40,429 nt of DNA from Cladosporium sp. IMV 00045. Lineage: Eukaryota; Ascomycota; Dothideomycetes; Cladosporiales; Cladosporiaceae. The position numbers and the translations under genes are program-made. The notes beneath the pieces were generated by a model. That model was not told where the DNA came from, searched no databases, and saw only the letters and a list, made by a program, of their open reading frames with translations. The DNA lies in the NCBI GenBank assembly GCA_001931905.2, contig MSJI02000934.1, positions 1-40,429 on the forward strand, given 5' to 3'. Below are positions 11,412 through 21,497 of this stretch, piece by piece (the first letter of the stretch is position 1; each line of letters begins with the position of its first letter).

Positions 11412-11819
11412 TCACATAACTCCACAACACAATCCCACACTTTTCCCGTATGTTCGATTCGACGGGTCCTCACACAAGGCACACATGTACATGCCATGCC
11501 GAAGACAAGCTCTCCGATAAGGTTGGAAAGGATCGAAATAAGGGCCATAGGGACTCCTGGGATGGCCAGGCGGTGGAACCAATGGTCCAAGAGGTGGTTG
11601 GTGGAAGGCCGTCATTGGCTGGGAAGGCGGAAGGCGTTGCGAGAGGGTTGGTTGGGAGGTAGGTAATGGGGCTGATCGATCGAGGCCAGAAATGGGATCC
11701 TGTGAGGCGTTCGCGGTGTTCTGTGGCACGCTGGGGGTGTTAGGTGGCCCTGCTGCGGGTGTCTGTGGCTGCGCAGTGGGTGGGCTTGATAGGAGTGATT
11801 GGGCTAGGCTTGGATCCAT
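11412..11819 (-). CDS. Small proline-rich protein with C-terminal Cys motif (hypothetical)
   Basis: Single-exon frame of 135 codons. Residues 1 to about 100 are rich in Pro, Ser, Gln and Thr, with repeated PP and SQP clusters and a PYGPYFDPFQPYRR segment. The C-terminal third holds CLRHGMYMCALCED, a CX7CX2C arrangement, then a Cys-Cys near the end. The ATG at 11819 is preceded on its own strand by a CA-rich leader ending in AAAAAAATC, the usual look of a fungal 5' UTR, which favours translation. A 3' intron cannot be excluded. I do not recognise the family; a role in protein binding through the disordered Pro-rich part is only a guess. Confidence 0.5.
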   Translation of the reverse strand: MDPSLAQSLLSSPPTAQPQTPAAGPPNTPSVPQNTANASQDPISGLDRSAPLPTSQPTLSQRLPPSQPMTAFHQPPLGPLVPPPGHPRSPYGPYFDPFQPYRRACLRHGMYMCALCEDPSNRTYGKSVGLCCGVM

Positions 11820-12227
11820 GATTTTTTTGTGTTTGAGAGTTGATGATGTTGAGTTTCGCGAGATGTGGTGAGGTTTGGAGATGTTTTCTTCGAGTATCGC
11901 GGAGATCTGAGCATGACTTTTGGTCGTAGGTCGATGTACACTGGCGAGGGGAGGAAGTGCGACAGATGCACTGCCGGTAGCTCAGGCCGAATGTGTGTTG
12001 CATCATTGACGTTTCTCCATGTCATTTGCAGGCGAGCGAGGTCTGGAAGCCAGCGTGAATGAGAGATTGGACGCGTGCTTTCTTGTTTGCCACTCAAGGC
12101 GGCTTGAATAACTTGCTTTATGATATGTGTACAATGGCAAAGAAGCCCTATATTACAGTATTAGCCCTTTCGTGGGGAGCCAGCTACTCACAAGCGCAAG
12201 CTCATTGCTTCTGATGACATTCGAGCC
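11820..12227. other. Short intergenic region between two minus-strand genes
   Basis: Carries the 5' leader and promoter of the proline-rich gene (next to 11820) and the 3' end of PET127 (next to 12227). Minus-strand ORFs at 11740-12097 overlap this leader but have no motif. No other feature seen. Confidence 0.4.
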
Positions 12228-15200
12228 CTACTCTGTCTTCTGGTCTTTGTACATCCACTGCAAATAGTCGTCCACGCCATTAATCTCGGGCTCGACAGAT
12301 GCCGGCGTAGACCTCCCAGACAGGGCACCTTCTTTCCAAACAACCTTCTCTTTACCATTCTCCATCTCGTCCAGCTTTTTCCTGAACTCCCGTCCCTGCT
12401 CCGCCAGTTTCCTCAGCATCTCCAGATAGTAGTCATCGAACATCCTGACGCTGCCGTCCTGTGTGTGAATTTCAAAGTTGGGCTCGTCCTCAAAACCCTC
12501 TGCGCCCCCTTCGTCGTCCATCATCACGGTAAAATCTAAGGCCTTCTTTCGGGCAGCTTTGCACTGCTCGTACGTGGCCCAAGCGTCGGCAGGGTTTTCC
12601 ATTTCTTTGAGCAGATACTCGACGCTCCACTCGTCCGACGGCTTAAGCTTCTCTGGGCGCTCGACACGCCAGCCGTTGACGTTGGAGCCAATGAGAATGG
12701 TGGCGGCGTAGAGAGGTGCGTGCGTGTCCGACTTGGGAGCTGTCGGTGCTTCGGAAGATTCTGGGAAAGAAGGCTCCTTTTCTTCTTCGACGTTTGCATT
12801 GTCCTCTCTCGGCTCGATGCCCATCATCTTCCGCTCAAACTCTGCGATCTTCTCGCTCGAAGCGGATTGGATTTTATCGATATCCTCTTCTTCCATCGGC
12901 TCGGCGAAAACGTACAAAGCCGTCACCGGCGCAACACGAGTCTCAAAGTGGAAGCGTAGACTTTTCTCAGGGAACTTGGCCGTGGCTTCGTTGATGACCT
13001 CGTTCAAGAGATGCAAGCTCAGCTTGAATTCTTGATCACCCAGGCAGCGATCGACCTGCCCGTGAATAGCGCGATCGATTTCGGCCATGGGCATGTACTG
13101 GAAGCCAAAGATGCGCTGGACGTTGTGGTAGGTGAGGAAGATTCCGTCCATGCGGCCCATGCGGGCTTGCAACATATACTTCAACATGGTGGAGCGCATC
13201 ATGTCGTAGTACTCACGCTCGTATGATTCCCACTTGCCTTGGTCAGAATGAATTTCATAACCGAGCATAGGTTTGAAGTCAGTGGTACTGTGACGAATGC
13301 TAGCAATTGCGCGCGTCTTAATATCAAACATGCCCGTGCCAGGAAGGCGGGGGTCGTGGGCATCCAGCTGAGATCGCATTAAGAAATCGCCCATTGTGGT
13401 GTATTGATAGGCCTCAGGTGCGCTGCGCTCTTCCTCGGTGACCTTTCGGGGATCGCTCTTCCGGTAACGCTCATACTCCGACTTTGACATTGTGAGCAGC
13501 TTCTCCATGGATTTACCAAGCATCATGAGAATGTTGCCACTGTCGTGTCCCTTGTCCGCATCGATGGCATACGTGCCATTCTTCCAACGTAGGAATATGG
13601 CAGCGGGAGCGCGGTTGATCCTTGTGAAGGTGGACAATTCTTCGGGGAATTGGCGAGAGAGCATGCCGAGGTTGAGGTCTCTCCATCCTGACAATAGATA
13701 ATGGAAGTGGCTCAAAGTACCGGTCATGCTGGACGTTGACCCCACATATTTCTTTCCGTGTGCTTTCGCCAGTTCTGAAAGAGTCTTATCTTTTGAAGAA
13801 GTCTTATATTCCGCCAAAGCATTGAAGTCAAATTCTTCCACAGGCATGATGTGTTCCATGTACGGGTCGAAATTGTAGACTCGAGAATGACGGTCTTGGA
13901 GAGGTGTGACGCCGGGTGTGAATAGGACTCTGTCCAAACCGAATGATAATGGTGGAACCGATGGTTGTGGAATATCAAGCGCTTTGATCTCTAGTGCGTT
14001 TGCCTCAATCGTTGGTAGACCAGGATCGTCTGCATCGGCATGTTCTTCGTGCGGTCCGGGCTCACTTTTTATGGCGTCTGTTAGCTGTCGTCCTTTCATG
14101 ACCTCGCCTAGAGGTCGGCCATCATTTTTAGGCGTTTCGATTGAGTCAGCGGGTATGACTGGCTGCGCTCCAGGCGCTTCAGATGCTCTCTTCGAGGCAC
14201 GCTTCTTCGAAACACGTGTTTCTGTTTCCCTCTTGCGCTTATCTCGGAGGGCATCCCGCTTCTGTTCGGCTTGTAATTGCCTGCGTGAGAGACCTCTTTT
14301 TGAAGATGTATCAACCGTGTGCTTTGAGATTGATGATGCCACTTGCTTTTGAATTTGTGGTGCACCATGTACATGCTTTGAGATTGATGGACCCCCCAAG
14401 TCTGATCGACTATCTGGCGTTCCCGCGCTTACGACATCAATCGTTCGCGCAGCTTGTTGCCCTTCTTTTGGATCTGCGACCTTCTTTTCAGAGCCAAAAA
14501 GCATGTTTCTGAGCTTCTTGAATCCCATATGCCCACGGAACGAGCCAGACTCCGGTTGTGATTCTTGTTTGCTCTCTAATGTTTGTGTGTTCTCGGATTC
14601 TGCGTCGGTAGCCTTCGGATTTTGAGCGGCCTCCAATTCGCCAGGAGAATCGGCAAATCCAGTATTAGCGCCGTTTGCTGTAACTCCCCATGGCCTCACG
14701 GAGGATGCTGTGGACGGAGGCTCGGGGAGCGGTGACACCTTGTCCGCTTGTCGTAAAGTATCGAACGATGCTTTGAACGAGTCCGCAGGGTCAGGCACAG
14801 TTGTAGGGCCTCCCCACTTCGGCCTCTCTCTGACCAAGCGAGACTTCCCAATAATGCTCAAATCCCCTCCGGCAGCCGACTCTGGGCCCTTTGTTGTGGA
14901 GGAAATCACGCCTTGGCTCACTCTAACATCGTCTACAGCTGCGGTCGGACTTGTGTCACTGTCTCTTTGGAAAGACACGGGAGTGTGTTCGATGTGTTCT
15001 CGCATGAGTTCCGGTCCACCAAGGCTTGTTTCGATCGAAGAGCTTTGCGACTCATCACCGCCGGATACCGCATTACTTTGTCCAGTTGACTTCGCATTTC
15101 CATCTCTTTGCTCAATCAGCGCTGCGATCACTGAATCATAGTCTTGTCGGGTGTCATTTGGTGCTGCACAATTAGGATGCTTTTCCAACGTTGTTGCAAT

Positions 15201-15479
15201 ATCATCAACTCTTCGGTCGAGCGTGTCGGGGTCGACGCCGTACTGAGCTCGTTCGTTTTCTGTTGCTCCAAGAAGCAGGCTCTTTAGACCCGCACGGGTA
15301 TCGTGGTTCGCGTCTAGTTGTGACCGTCCCGCGCTACGATCAATCAGGTCGTTGAAGTTAGCAAGCCGGTCGTCATCTTCAACCTTCTGGAACACACGCG
15401 CCACATGGAAGTGTCGCCGACAAGACAGGCACGCATGACCTGACAGATTGAGTGGCGCGCGACCAATATGTCGGTACAT
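12228..15479 (-). CDS. PET127: Pet127-family mitochondrial RNA processing protein
   Basis: Single exon, 1,083 aa from the ATG at 15479. The frame stays open upstream to 15566 without another ATG. The N-terminus (MYRHIGRAPLNLSGHACLSC) is basic and fits a mitochondrial presequence. Residues about 30-500 are low-complexity, with a lysine/arginine-rich stretch around 400-435. The conserved Pet127 domain runs from about 515 to 880, with YKTSSKDKTLSELA, LSHFHYLLSGWRDLN, RWKNGTYAIDADKG, GTGMFDIKTRAIASIR and MGRMDGIFLTYHNVQRIFGF. FDIK (about 718-721) resembles the (D/E)xK half-site of PD-(D/E)XK nucleases, to which this family has been related. In yeast Pet127 acts at the inner membrane in 5' processing and stability of mitochondrial RNA. 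It is larger than the 800-residue yeast protein because of the long N-terminal part. It is divergent from VPS45. Confidence 0.92.
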   Translation of the reverse strand: MYRHIGRAPLNLSGHACLSCRRHFHVARVFQKVEDDDRLANFNDLIDRSAGRSQLDANHDTRAGLKSLLLGATENERAQYGVDPDTLDRRVDDIATTLEKHPNCAAPNDTRQDYDSVIAALIEQRDGNAKSTGQSNAVSGGDESQSSSIETSLGGPELMREHIEHTPVSFQRDSDTSPTAAVDDVRVSQGVISSTTKGPESAAGGDLSIIGKSRLVRERPKWGGPTTVPDPADSFKASFDTLRQADKVSPLPEPPSTASSVRPWGVTANGANTGFADSPGELEAAQNPKATDAESENTQTLESKQESQPESGSFRGHMGFKKLRNMLFGSEKKVADPKEGQQAARTIDVVSAGTPDSRSDLGGPSISKHVHGAPQIQKQVASSISKHTVDTSSKRGLSRRQLQAEQKRDALRDKRKRETETRVSKKRASKRASEAPGAQPVIPADSIETPKNDGRPLGEVMKGRQLTDAIKSEPGPHEEHADADDPGLPTIEANALEIKALDIPQPSVPPLSFGLDRVLFTPGVTPLQDRHSRVYNFDPYMEHIMPVEEFDFNALAEYKTSSKDKTLSELAKAHGKKYVGSTSSMTGTLSHFHYLLSGWRDLNLGMLSRQFPEELSTFTRINRAPAAIFLRWKNGTYAIDADKGHDSGNILMMLGKSMEKLLTMSKSEYERYRKSDPRKVTEEERSAPEAYQYTTMGDFLMRSQLDAHDPRLPGTGMFDIKTRAIASIRHSTTDFKPMLGYEIHSDQGKWESYEREYYDMMRSTMLKYMLQARMGRMDGIFLTYHNVQRIFGFQYMPMAEIDRAIHGQVDRCLGDQEFKLSLHLLNEVINEATAKFPEKSLRFHFETRVAPVTALYVFAEPMEEEDIDKIQSASSEKIAEFERKMMGIEPREDNANVEEEKEPSFPESSEAPTAPKSDTHAPLYAATILIGSNVNGWRVERPEKLKPSDEWSVEYLLKEMENPADAWATYEQCKAARKKALDFTVMMDDEGGAEGFEDEPNFEIHTQDGSVRMFDDYYLEMLRKLAEQGREFRKKLDEMENGKEKVVWKEGALSGRSTPASVEPEINGVDDYLQWMYKDQKTE

Positions 15480-15929
15480 TTGGCGCCAGAAGGGGGGAAA
15501 CGAGAGGATGAGAGGCCGCAAGTCACCCTCGTCTGTGGCGTCCTGAAGAATGAAAGAAAAAGGCACCCCGTTGCCTTTCTTTGGTGACGTTTAGGACTTT
15601 TGCGCGCGCTAATCTATGGCGAGAATCTTATTTAGGAGGTAGGAGCTTTTTGGTCGCTTAGATCCGCCCTCCGCTAGCTGCGATGCGGAGGTGGGAGCAC
15701 GCGCATGTTACGTCGTCTCCCATCAGTTGTCCCTCTCTCCAGCTGGGAGAAGCTCTCCTGCACAACAGTGCTTATATGTAGGTTGCTTGACGACCGGCAC
15801 TTTCTTACAACGACACCCTGACTTGTCGCTTGGCATTGCTCGCCAAACAACAAGACTTCGGCATCGACACTGGGATGTGAAGTCGACCGCGATCATTATA
15901 CACAAACCATCTTGCGACCGCAGGCAACC
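15480..15929. promoter_or_regulatory. Bidirectional promoter region of PET127 and VPS45
   Basis: About 450 bp separate the two start codons, so both promoters and leaders share this stretch. It includes CT-rich tracts (around 15720-15760). No TATA box or recognisable factor site is clear by eye. Confidence 0.55.
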
Positions 15930-17870
15930 ATGGACATCTTCCAAACGGTCTCTGGCTACATCACCAAGATGGTGTCGGCTGGGGATGCCGCCCAATCTCA
16001 AGCAGCTGCGAAAATGAAGGTCCTCTTGCTTGACAACGAGACTGTATGTAGCCTGATGTTCGAGTCCTTGCGATACACATCTAACCCAGCGCAGGTCCCC
16101 ATTGTCTCGTCGGCAACCACCCAGTCTGCCCTACTCAACCACAACGTGTACCTCACCGACCGCCTTGACAATCAAGAGAGGGAAAAGATGCGGCACCTGA
16201 GATGCTTGGCTTTCCTCCGACCGTCCTCCGACAGCATACAATTCCTCATTGATGAGCTCAGGGAGCCAAAATACGGAGAATACCACATCTGTATGTTTGC
16301 AAACATGCCGAATGAAGCATCTTGTTACAGGCGGGCTTTCTGACTGACACAGACTTCAGCAACATCGTCAAGAAAAGCGCTCTTGAACGGCTAGCGGAAG
16401 CGGACGATCATGAAGTCGTCAAAGGCGTCATGGAATATTTCGCCGATTTTCTGGTCATCAATCCCGATCTATGCTCAATACGGCTTCCCGCTCGACTCTT
16501 CTCATCGTCGCCAGAGCTTTGGAACCAGGACAGCCTCTCGCGCACCACAGAAGGCGTGATTGCGCTCTTGCTTTCGCTCAAAAAGAAGCCGCTCATTCGG
16601 TATGAGAAAAACAGCCTGCTATGCAAGAAACTGGCGACAGAAGTGCGTTACAGCATGACGCAGGAGGAGCAGCTTTTCGACTTCCGCAAGACAGACACAC
16701 CTCCAATCTTGCTTATTCTGGACCGGAGAGAGGATCCTATCACTCCTCTATTGACGCAATGGACGTATCAAGCCATGGTGCATGAGCTTCTCGGTATCGA
16801 CAATGGCAGAGTGAATCTGAGTGATGTCCCTGATATCAGGCCTGAATTCAAGGTTTGTCTTCTCTTTCCTGTATTCATGTTCCCTACTAACGTCATTTCA
16901 GGATATTGTCATCAGCCAGGACCAAGACCCTTTCTTCTCGAAGAACATGTATCTCAATTTCGGCGACCTTGGTCAAAATGCAAAGGACTACGTGGAGCAG
17001 TTTGCCTCCAAACAAGCATCTGGCCAAAAGCTGGAGAGCATCGAAGACATGAAACGTTTCGTTGAAGAGTTCCCAGAATTCCGTCGCTTGTCGGGAAACG
17101 TTACCAAGCACGTTACCCTGGTTGGCGAACTATCTCGCCGCGTCGGCACAGACAACTTGCTTGACGTCTCTGAGCTCGAACAGAGTCTGGCTTGCAACGA
17201 TAATCATTCGCAAGACGTCAAGACACTTCAAACATTGATCCAAAACCCTTCAGTACCACCAGACAACAAGCTGCGCCTAGTGGCGATCTACGCCCTGCGC
17301 TACCACACGCATTCCTCGAATGCCACGCCCGCTCTCTGCGACCTCTTATCCGTCGCTGCAGGCATACCCAAATACCGCGTGAACCTCATCCCGCGCCTTC
17401 TCGCCTACGCTTCTTCGCTTCAGAACGCTGCAGGAGCCTCAGGTGGCATTCCAGACCTCTTCTCACAGCCCACCGGCCTCTTCGATTCCGCACGGGCTCG
17501 TTTCAACCGCGGTCTTCGCGGCGTCGAGAACGTCTACACGCAGCATTCGCCTCTTCTCGAAGCGACGCTACAGGATCTGATCAAAGGCCGCCTCAACGCG
17601 TCCACTTATCCATTCGTGGAAGGCGGCGGCCAGACGCGCGATAAGCCACAGGATATCATTGTTTTCATGGTGGGAGGCACGACGTATGAAGAGGCCAAGA
17701 TGGTGGCGCAGGTGAATGCCAGTAGCCCCGGTGTTAGGGTCGTTCTGGGTGGAACGGGTGTGCTCAATTCGGCGGATTTCTTGGGACAGGTAGAGGAGGC
17801 TGCTGAGGCCTGGCCGGAACCGAGGGAGAATACAGCTGCTGGAAGGTTGAGGAGGGAAGTTGGGAGATAG
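15930..17870 (+). CDS. VPS45: Vps45, Sec1/Munc18-type regulator of endosomal SNAREs
   Basis: Model: join(15930..16043, 16095..16290, 16353..16852, 16902..17870), 1,779 nt, 592 aa. Introns of 51, 62 and 49 bp; the last has a perfect TACTAAC branch site. Splicing restores conserved junctions (NETVPIVSSATTQSALL; EYHIYFSNIVKKSALERLAE; PEFKDIVISQDQDPFF). The Sec1 domain fills the protein: N-terminal MDIFQTVSGYITKM, then LLILDRREDPITPLLTQWTYQAM in the middle, and PQDIIVFMVGGTTYEEAKMV near the C-terminus. In yeast Vps45 binds the syntaxin Tlg2 and drives vesicle fusion at the trans-Golgi/endosome on the route to the vacuole. The length matches the family. The first ATG in frame with this domain is at 15930. 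Confidence 0.96.
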
Positions 17871-19126
17871 TGTTAGTTTGATGGGCCGATTGGAGTGAGA
17901 TCGTCGCTTGGTTGGGCATTCAAACAATCGATCAATCATCCATTTTCACAAGCCTGCCATCTACAACCCCGTGAGAAGGACCTCCCCAACTATGTCGACG
18001 CAAATTATATGCATGTGTCTGCCGAGTTTCCGTGAACGATGGTGTTGGGGGGATTTGCGTGCTTAACAACGAAAGTTTAACATCCAGCGACGCTCCATAT
18101 GTTCCACGTATGGAAGTAACAATAACAATACTTCCAAATAAAAGGCTGCAGGGACCTGTGGAGGAATATCATTCTCCGTGTCGGGTCTAACCGCAGAGCC
18201 TCAGTCTTGGAGCCCAAGTCTTCCTGATAACAGCACCTCCGGCATCTCCGGCGAATCGCAGAACAGTCTTCCTTATCTCAACAACGAGTTGAGGTAGATA
18301 TGGACCTCACCTGCTCTTATTTCGACCTCACTTCTTCCTCTAGACACTTTGACTACACTCACATAACTCTCCAGCGACCTCGAGCCATTGCGCAGGCCTA
18401 AAATATGCCTATAAGAGACACTCGACCCCGACCCTACGCTTGACTCAGCCATTACGTACAAATTTCGGAAATAAGCTTCGCTCGCAAAGCGGAGGTCAGG
18501 AAGAAACGCGGTCACGCCTCGCTGATGGCATTTGGCGGTCATTTCAACGATGATCCATCTCCGGAGGCGACGAGTGCGATCAGCAGCACCGCTGTCGAGG
18601 CAAACCCTGCGAGAGATTTTGGTGCCGATAAGATGACAAAACAAAGAGAGCTGTTATACTACTCCTGAACGACCATTACAACTCCTGGACCCAGAGCTCG
18701 CTCGTCGAAGTCTTCCTCAAAACGGTAAGTTTCGCCCTTCGCTATAACTGCTCGGCTCGAGCATGCCGAGGAGTTGCGCGAAATCGACGGCAGATCTTGG
18801 GGGATCTGTCATGCGTGAGCGCAATCGTGCACACTGCTCCAAGGCGTCATTTCTCCAAATGGTCAAAAAACGGGCGTGTCGCTATAGCGGAGCGTGACTT
18901 CTGGAATATTGGCGGCTCTTGCGGCATCGAGACTGCTCTCAAGGTTTGAACGCGCACTCTGTCTCTCTCTCTCCCTCTCTCATTTGCCTCGGAGTTGCGC
19001 TCGTCCGCATCACTCCTCTATAAGCAAGCGTTTGTTTCTTTGACCGCGTTTTCTGTTATTTCGGTTTTGTCTGCCACCAAGGAAAACAATCGCCACTCGC
19101 CTCTCAAAGACCTACAGCCCGCAACC
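17871..19126. other. Intergenic region before the HPP gene, with coding-like fragment
   Basis: About 1.25 kb. The first 300 bases are the VPS45 3' flank. A small ORF with a coding look lies at 18525-18668 and is listed separately. The right end is a pyrimidine-rich leader (CT tract 18961-18981) typical of fungal core promoters, followed by the HPP leader. A canonical GTAAGT donor at 18725 suggests that a transcript is spliced here. Confidence 0.5.
18525..18724 (+). pseudogene. Possible small frameshifted gene or upstream exon
   Basis: An ATG at 18525 opens 47 codons (MAFGGHFNDDPSPEATSAIS and onward, ending KMTKQRELLYYS) and stops at 18668. Two bases out of frame, the sequence continues as LNDHYNSWTQSSLVEVFLKT and runs into a canonical GTAAGT donor at 18725. 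Both halves read like coding sequence, and a one-base shift near 18662 would join them. It may be a gene broken by an indel, an assembly error, or a leader exon of the HPP gene. I do not recognise the protein. Confidence is low because only a short stretch can be judged. Confidence 0.3.
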
Positions 19127-20142
19127 ATGCCGTCAAAGGTCGCCTCGGAACTGCTGGACTTCGACATAGACCGATATGTCAATCCGTTCGTCCCGCGCAA
19201 CCGCCTGGATCGCCTTCCCACACCCGTCTCGCGATTTCTGGGATATCGAAAAGATACTTTCAGGGAACCGCCCGCCGTCCTGCAATGGTTTTCGGCTTTC
19301 GTCGGTGCCTTCGTCGGCATCCTCATCATCGGTGCCATCTTCTCCTTCGCCCCGGGCGTGGCCGACAAGAACCCTCCGGTCATCGTCGCATCACTGGGCG
19401 CCAGTGCGATCTTGAACTATAGCTGCATCCGCGTCCCTGTCGCGCAGCCGCGCAACTCGGTCGGTGGACAGACCTTCTCTGCCATCGTCGGCGTCTGCAT
19501 CGCCAAACTCTTCCAGCTCAATCCGGATTTCGATAGCATCCAATGGATCGCGGGCGCGATGGCTTGCGCCTGCGCGTCGCTGATCATGTGTGTGACGAAC
19601 ACCGTTCACCCGCCCGGAGGTGCGACTGCCGTGCTTGCGGCGACTCAGTCGAACATCATCGCCATGGGATGGTGGTATATCCCTATCGTCCTCCTCGGAT
19701 CGGTCGTCATGCAGGTCGTAGCATTGCTGTGGAATAACATTCTGCGCCAATACCCGGTATTCTGGTGGTCTCCCACGGAAGTAGGTTCTAAACTGCCTGG
19801 CGGCAAAACTGAGGCAGCGGACGATGCGGATGTTGAGAAGAAGCCTGGCCGTAAGGCTTCGGATAGCAGGTAAGTGATGCAGGAACTTTCATCGCTAGAG
19901 TTTGTGAGCATCTACTAACAAATTCCCACAGCGACAACTCGTTGCAGCACCAGCTCAGCAACGCTTCGACAGCAGCCGGAGTCTCCCAAGATGAGACAAA
20001 TGATCTGCACGAGCAGGTCTCTGAACGAGATCAGATTACCATCTCGGCGTCTGGCGTTCACATTCCCAGTTACATGCGATTGTCGCCTCAAGAACGGGCG
20101 TGGCTGTCTCAATTCCAAGGCCGCATCCGAGGTGGCCAGTAA
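19127..20142 (+). CDS. HPP-family integral membrane protein
   Basis: Model: join(19127..19869, 19932..20142), 954 nt, 317 aa, with a 62-bp GTAAGT intron. The start is the first ATG (19127) after a CT-rich leader; an open frame continues upstream without an ATG. Hydrophobic segments lie at about 52-76, 84-102, 112-130, 138-158 and 176-206, giving four or five membrane helices. The family motif TNTVHPPGGATAVLAA (HPP at 161-163) is intact. The C-terminus from about 215 is hydrophilic and predicted cytosolic. Bacterial and plastid HPP proteins include nitrite transporters; the fungal role is not established, so transport is only a possibility. It is convergent with ADI1, 225 bp between stops. Confidence 0.9.
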
Positions 20143-20367
20143 AGGACGACGGATTGACTGAGCATATGACCGAAGCCTCCAGTTTTCCTACATTTGATAC
20201 CCCCCATACAACTTAAAAGCGAAGAATTTGTATATAGTTCCGCAAGAAGAATGAACGGTTTAAAATTTGATGTTCGATTCATTATCGTAAACGTATCTGC
20301 TTCTATTCTATGCTATTTTTGCTTCACGGTGCTCCAGAACTGGAGTAGCTCTCACCCAGCGAGCTGC

Positions 20368-21090
20368 TCAGACAGCTTGAGGAGTACCAGTGCTGCTCAG
20401 GTACTCCTTACGGTAAGGATTCTGGTCAGTCTCCTCGCCGCGCTGCAGCGGCGTCCACTTGGGGTCCTCCTTGAACAGACGCAGAGCTTTGGTGTACTGT
20501 AAACCATCTCAGTCAGCCAATGCCTCAAGAATATCCAGTTGAAGAAACACCAGTCTCCTCAGGCCCCCAAACCAGTACTACCAAGGGGGCAAACTCACAT
20601 TCTGATCATCCGTCGTAAACCTGTGATAAATCCCCGCGGGCATAATCATCAAATCGCCCTTCTCCAGCCTGATCCTCACCCAATCGTCCTCCCTACCACG
20701 GACGTCGAAATATCCACCGCCACCAAGGATGTAGCGAATCTCCTCGTCCTCGTGCAAGTGCTCGTGGAAGAAGTTCTTGACCTTCTCCTCGTACCCCGGC
20801 AGCAGCGTGGGCGAGATTTCGATCTCGTCGCGATTCTTGTAGCTGCGCTCCGCCGCGATCTTGTCCACGGATTCCAGGTCGTCCGGGAAGTAGTAGTGGG
20901 AGATGCCGAGGGCGGTCAGGTAGGCGGGGTCGACGGGGCGGCCGGAGTCGTGGGGGAGGCGCTGGTCGCCCTGCAGGTGGTGGTGTTAATTGAGGTGGGT
21001 TGGGTTGGTTTGAGAGGAGGGGAAGACGGGGGGTTTGGGGTTTTTTTGGGGGCTTCTTACGGGGAGGTTGTCGAACCAGTAGGCTTTCAT
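20368..21090 (-). CDS. ADI1: Acireductone dioxygenase (methionine salvage)
   Basis: Model: complement(join(20368..20496, 20599..20970, 21061..21090)), 531 nt, 176 aa, the normal family length. A tiny first exon ([10 protein letters not shown]) is followed by 90-bp and 102-bp introns. The cupin metal site is complete: H81, H83 and E87 in [16 protein letters not shown], and H126 in PAGIYHRF. The enzyme oxidises acireductone to 2-keto-4-methylthiobutyrate and formate with Fe2+, the last ring-cleaving step of the 5'-methylthioadenosine cycle; with Ni2+ the family makes an off-pathway product. It is cytosolic or nuclear. It lies upstream of the HPP gene in opposite orientation and in tandem behind the homoserine kinase fusion, 407 bp away. 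Confidence 0.96.
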
Positions 21091-21497
21091 TTTCGATGTC
21101 TGTTGTTCTGTCTTTGTGAGGGGTTTTAGGCGTCGAGAGGTGGGTTGTCGCAAAAGATGAGTGCGCGCGCTGCTGCGGGCGGTTTTGCTGACACAACGAA
21201 GATGACGCCATCCTCGACAATTTTGTTTGGCTGAAGACGAGACGACCACCCACGTGTTTGTGAAGATGGAGGATTGGAATAAGATATACACGATATGAAG
21301 TTCTTGACCATAGGTATATCAGACGCATGAATATTTGATTTTTCTTTTTCTTTTCTACTACTTTCTAGCGGTCTGATGAAGCCCAAATCAAATCAATGTG
21401 CACATAAATATTTATTCGACTTTCTAACATAGATAATAAACTTCTTTTCGCATGCCTCGTTCAAAAAAGACCAAAAACCCAAGTATTGCGGAATCTT
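21091..21497. other. ADI1 promoter and 3' flank of the fusion gene
   Basis: About 400 bp. The part next to ADI1 is its promoter and leader; AT-rich sequence near 21330-21480 is the likely 3' UTR and terminator region of the homoserine kinase-AIR synthetase gene. No separate feature seen. Confidence 0.4.

Noticed and set aside
15480..15566. N-terminal extension of Pet127
   Set aside because: Begins at GTG; the ATG at 15479 starts a proper mitochondrial presequence.
20539..21129. 196-codon plus-strand ORF
   Set aside because: Antisense to ADI1, whose three-exon model accounts for the sequence with all metal ligands.
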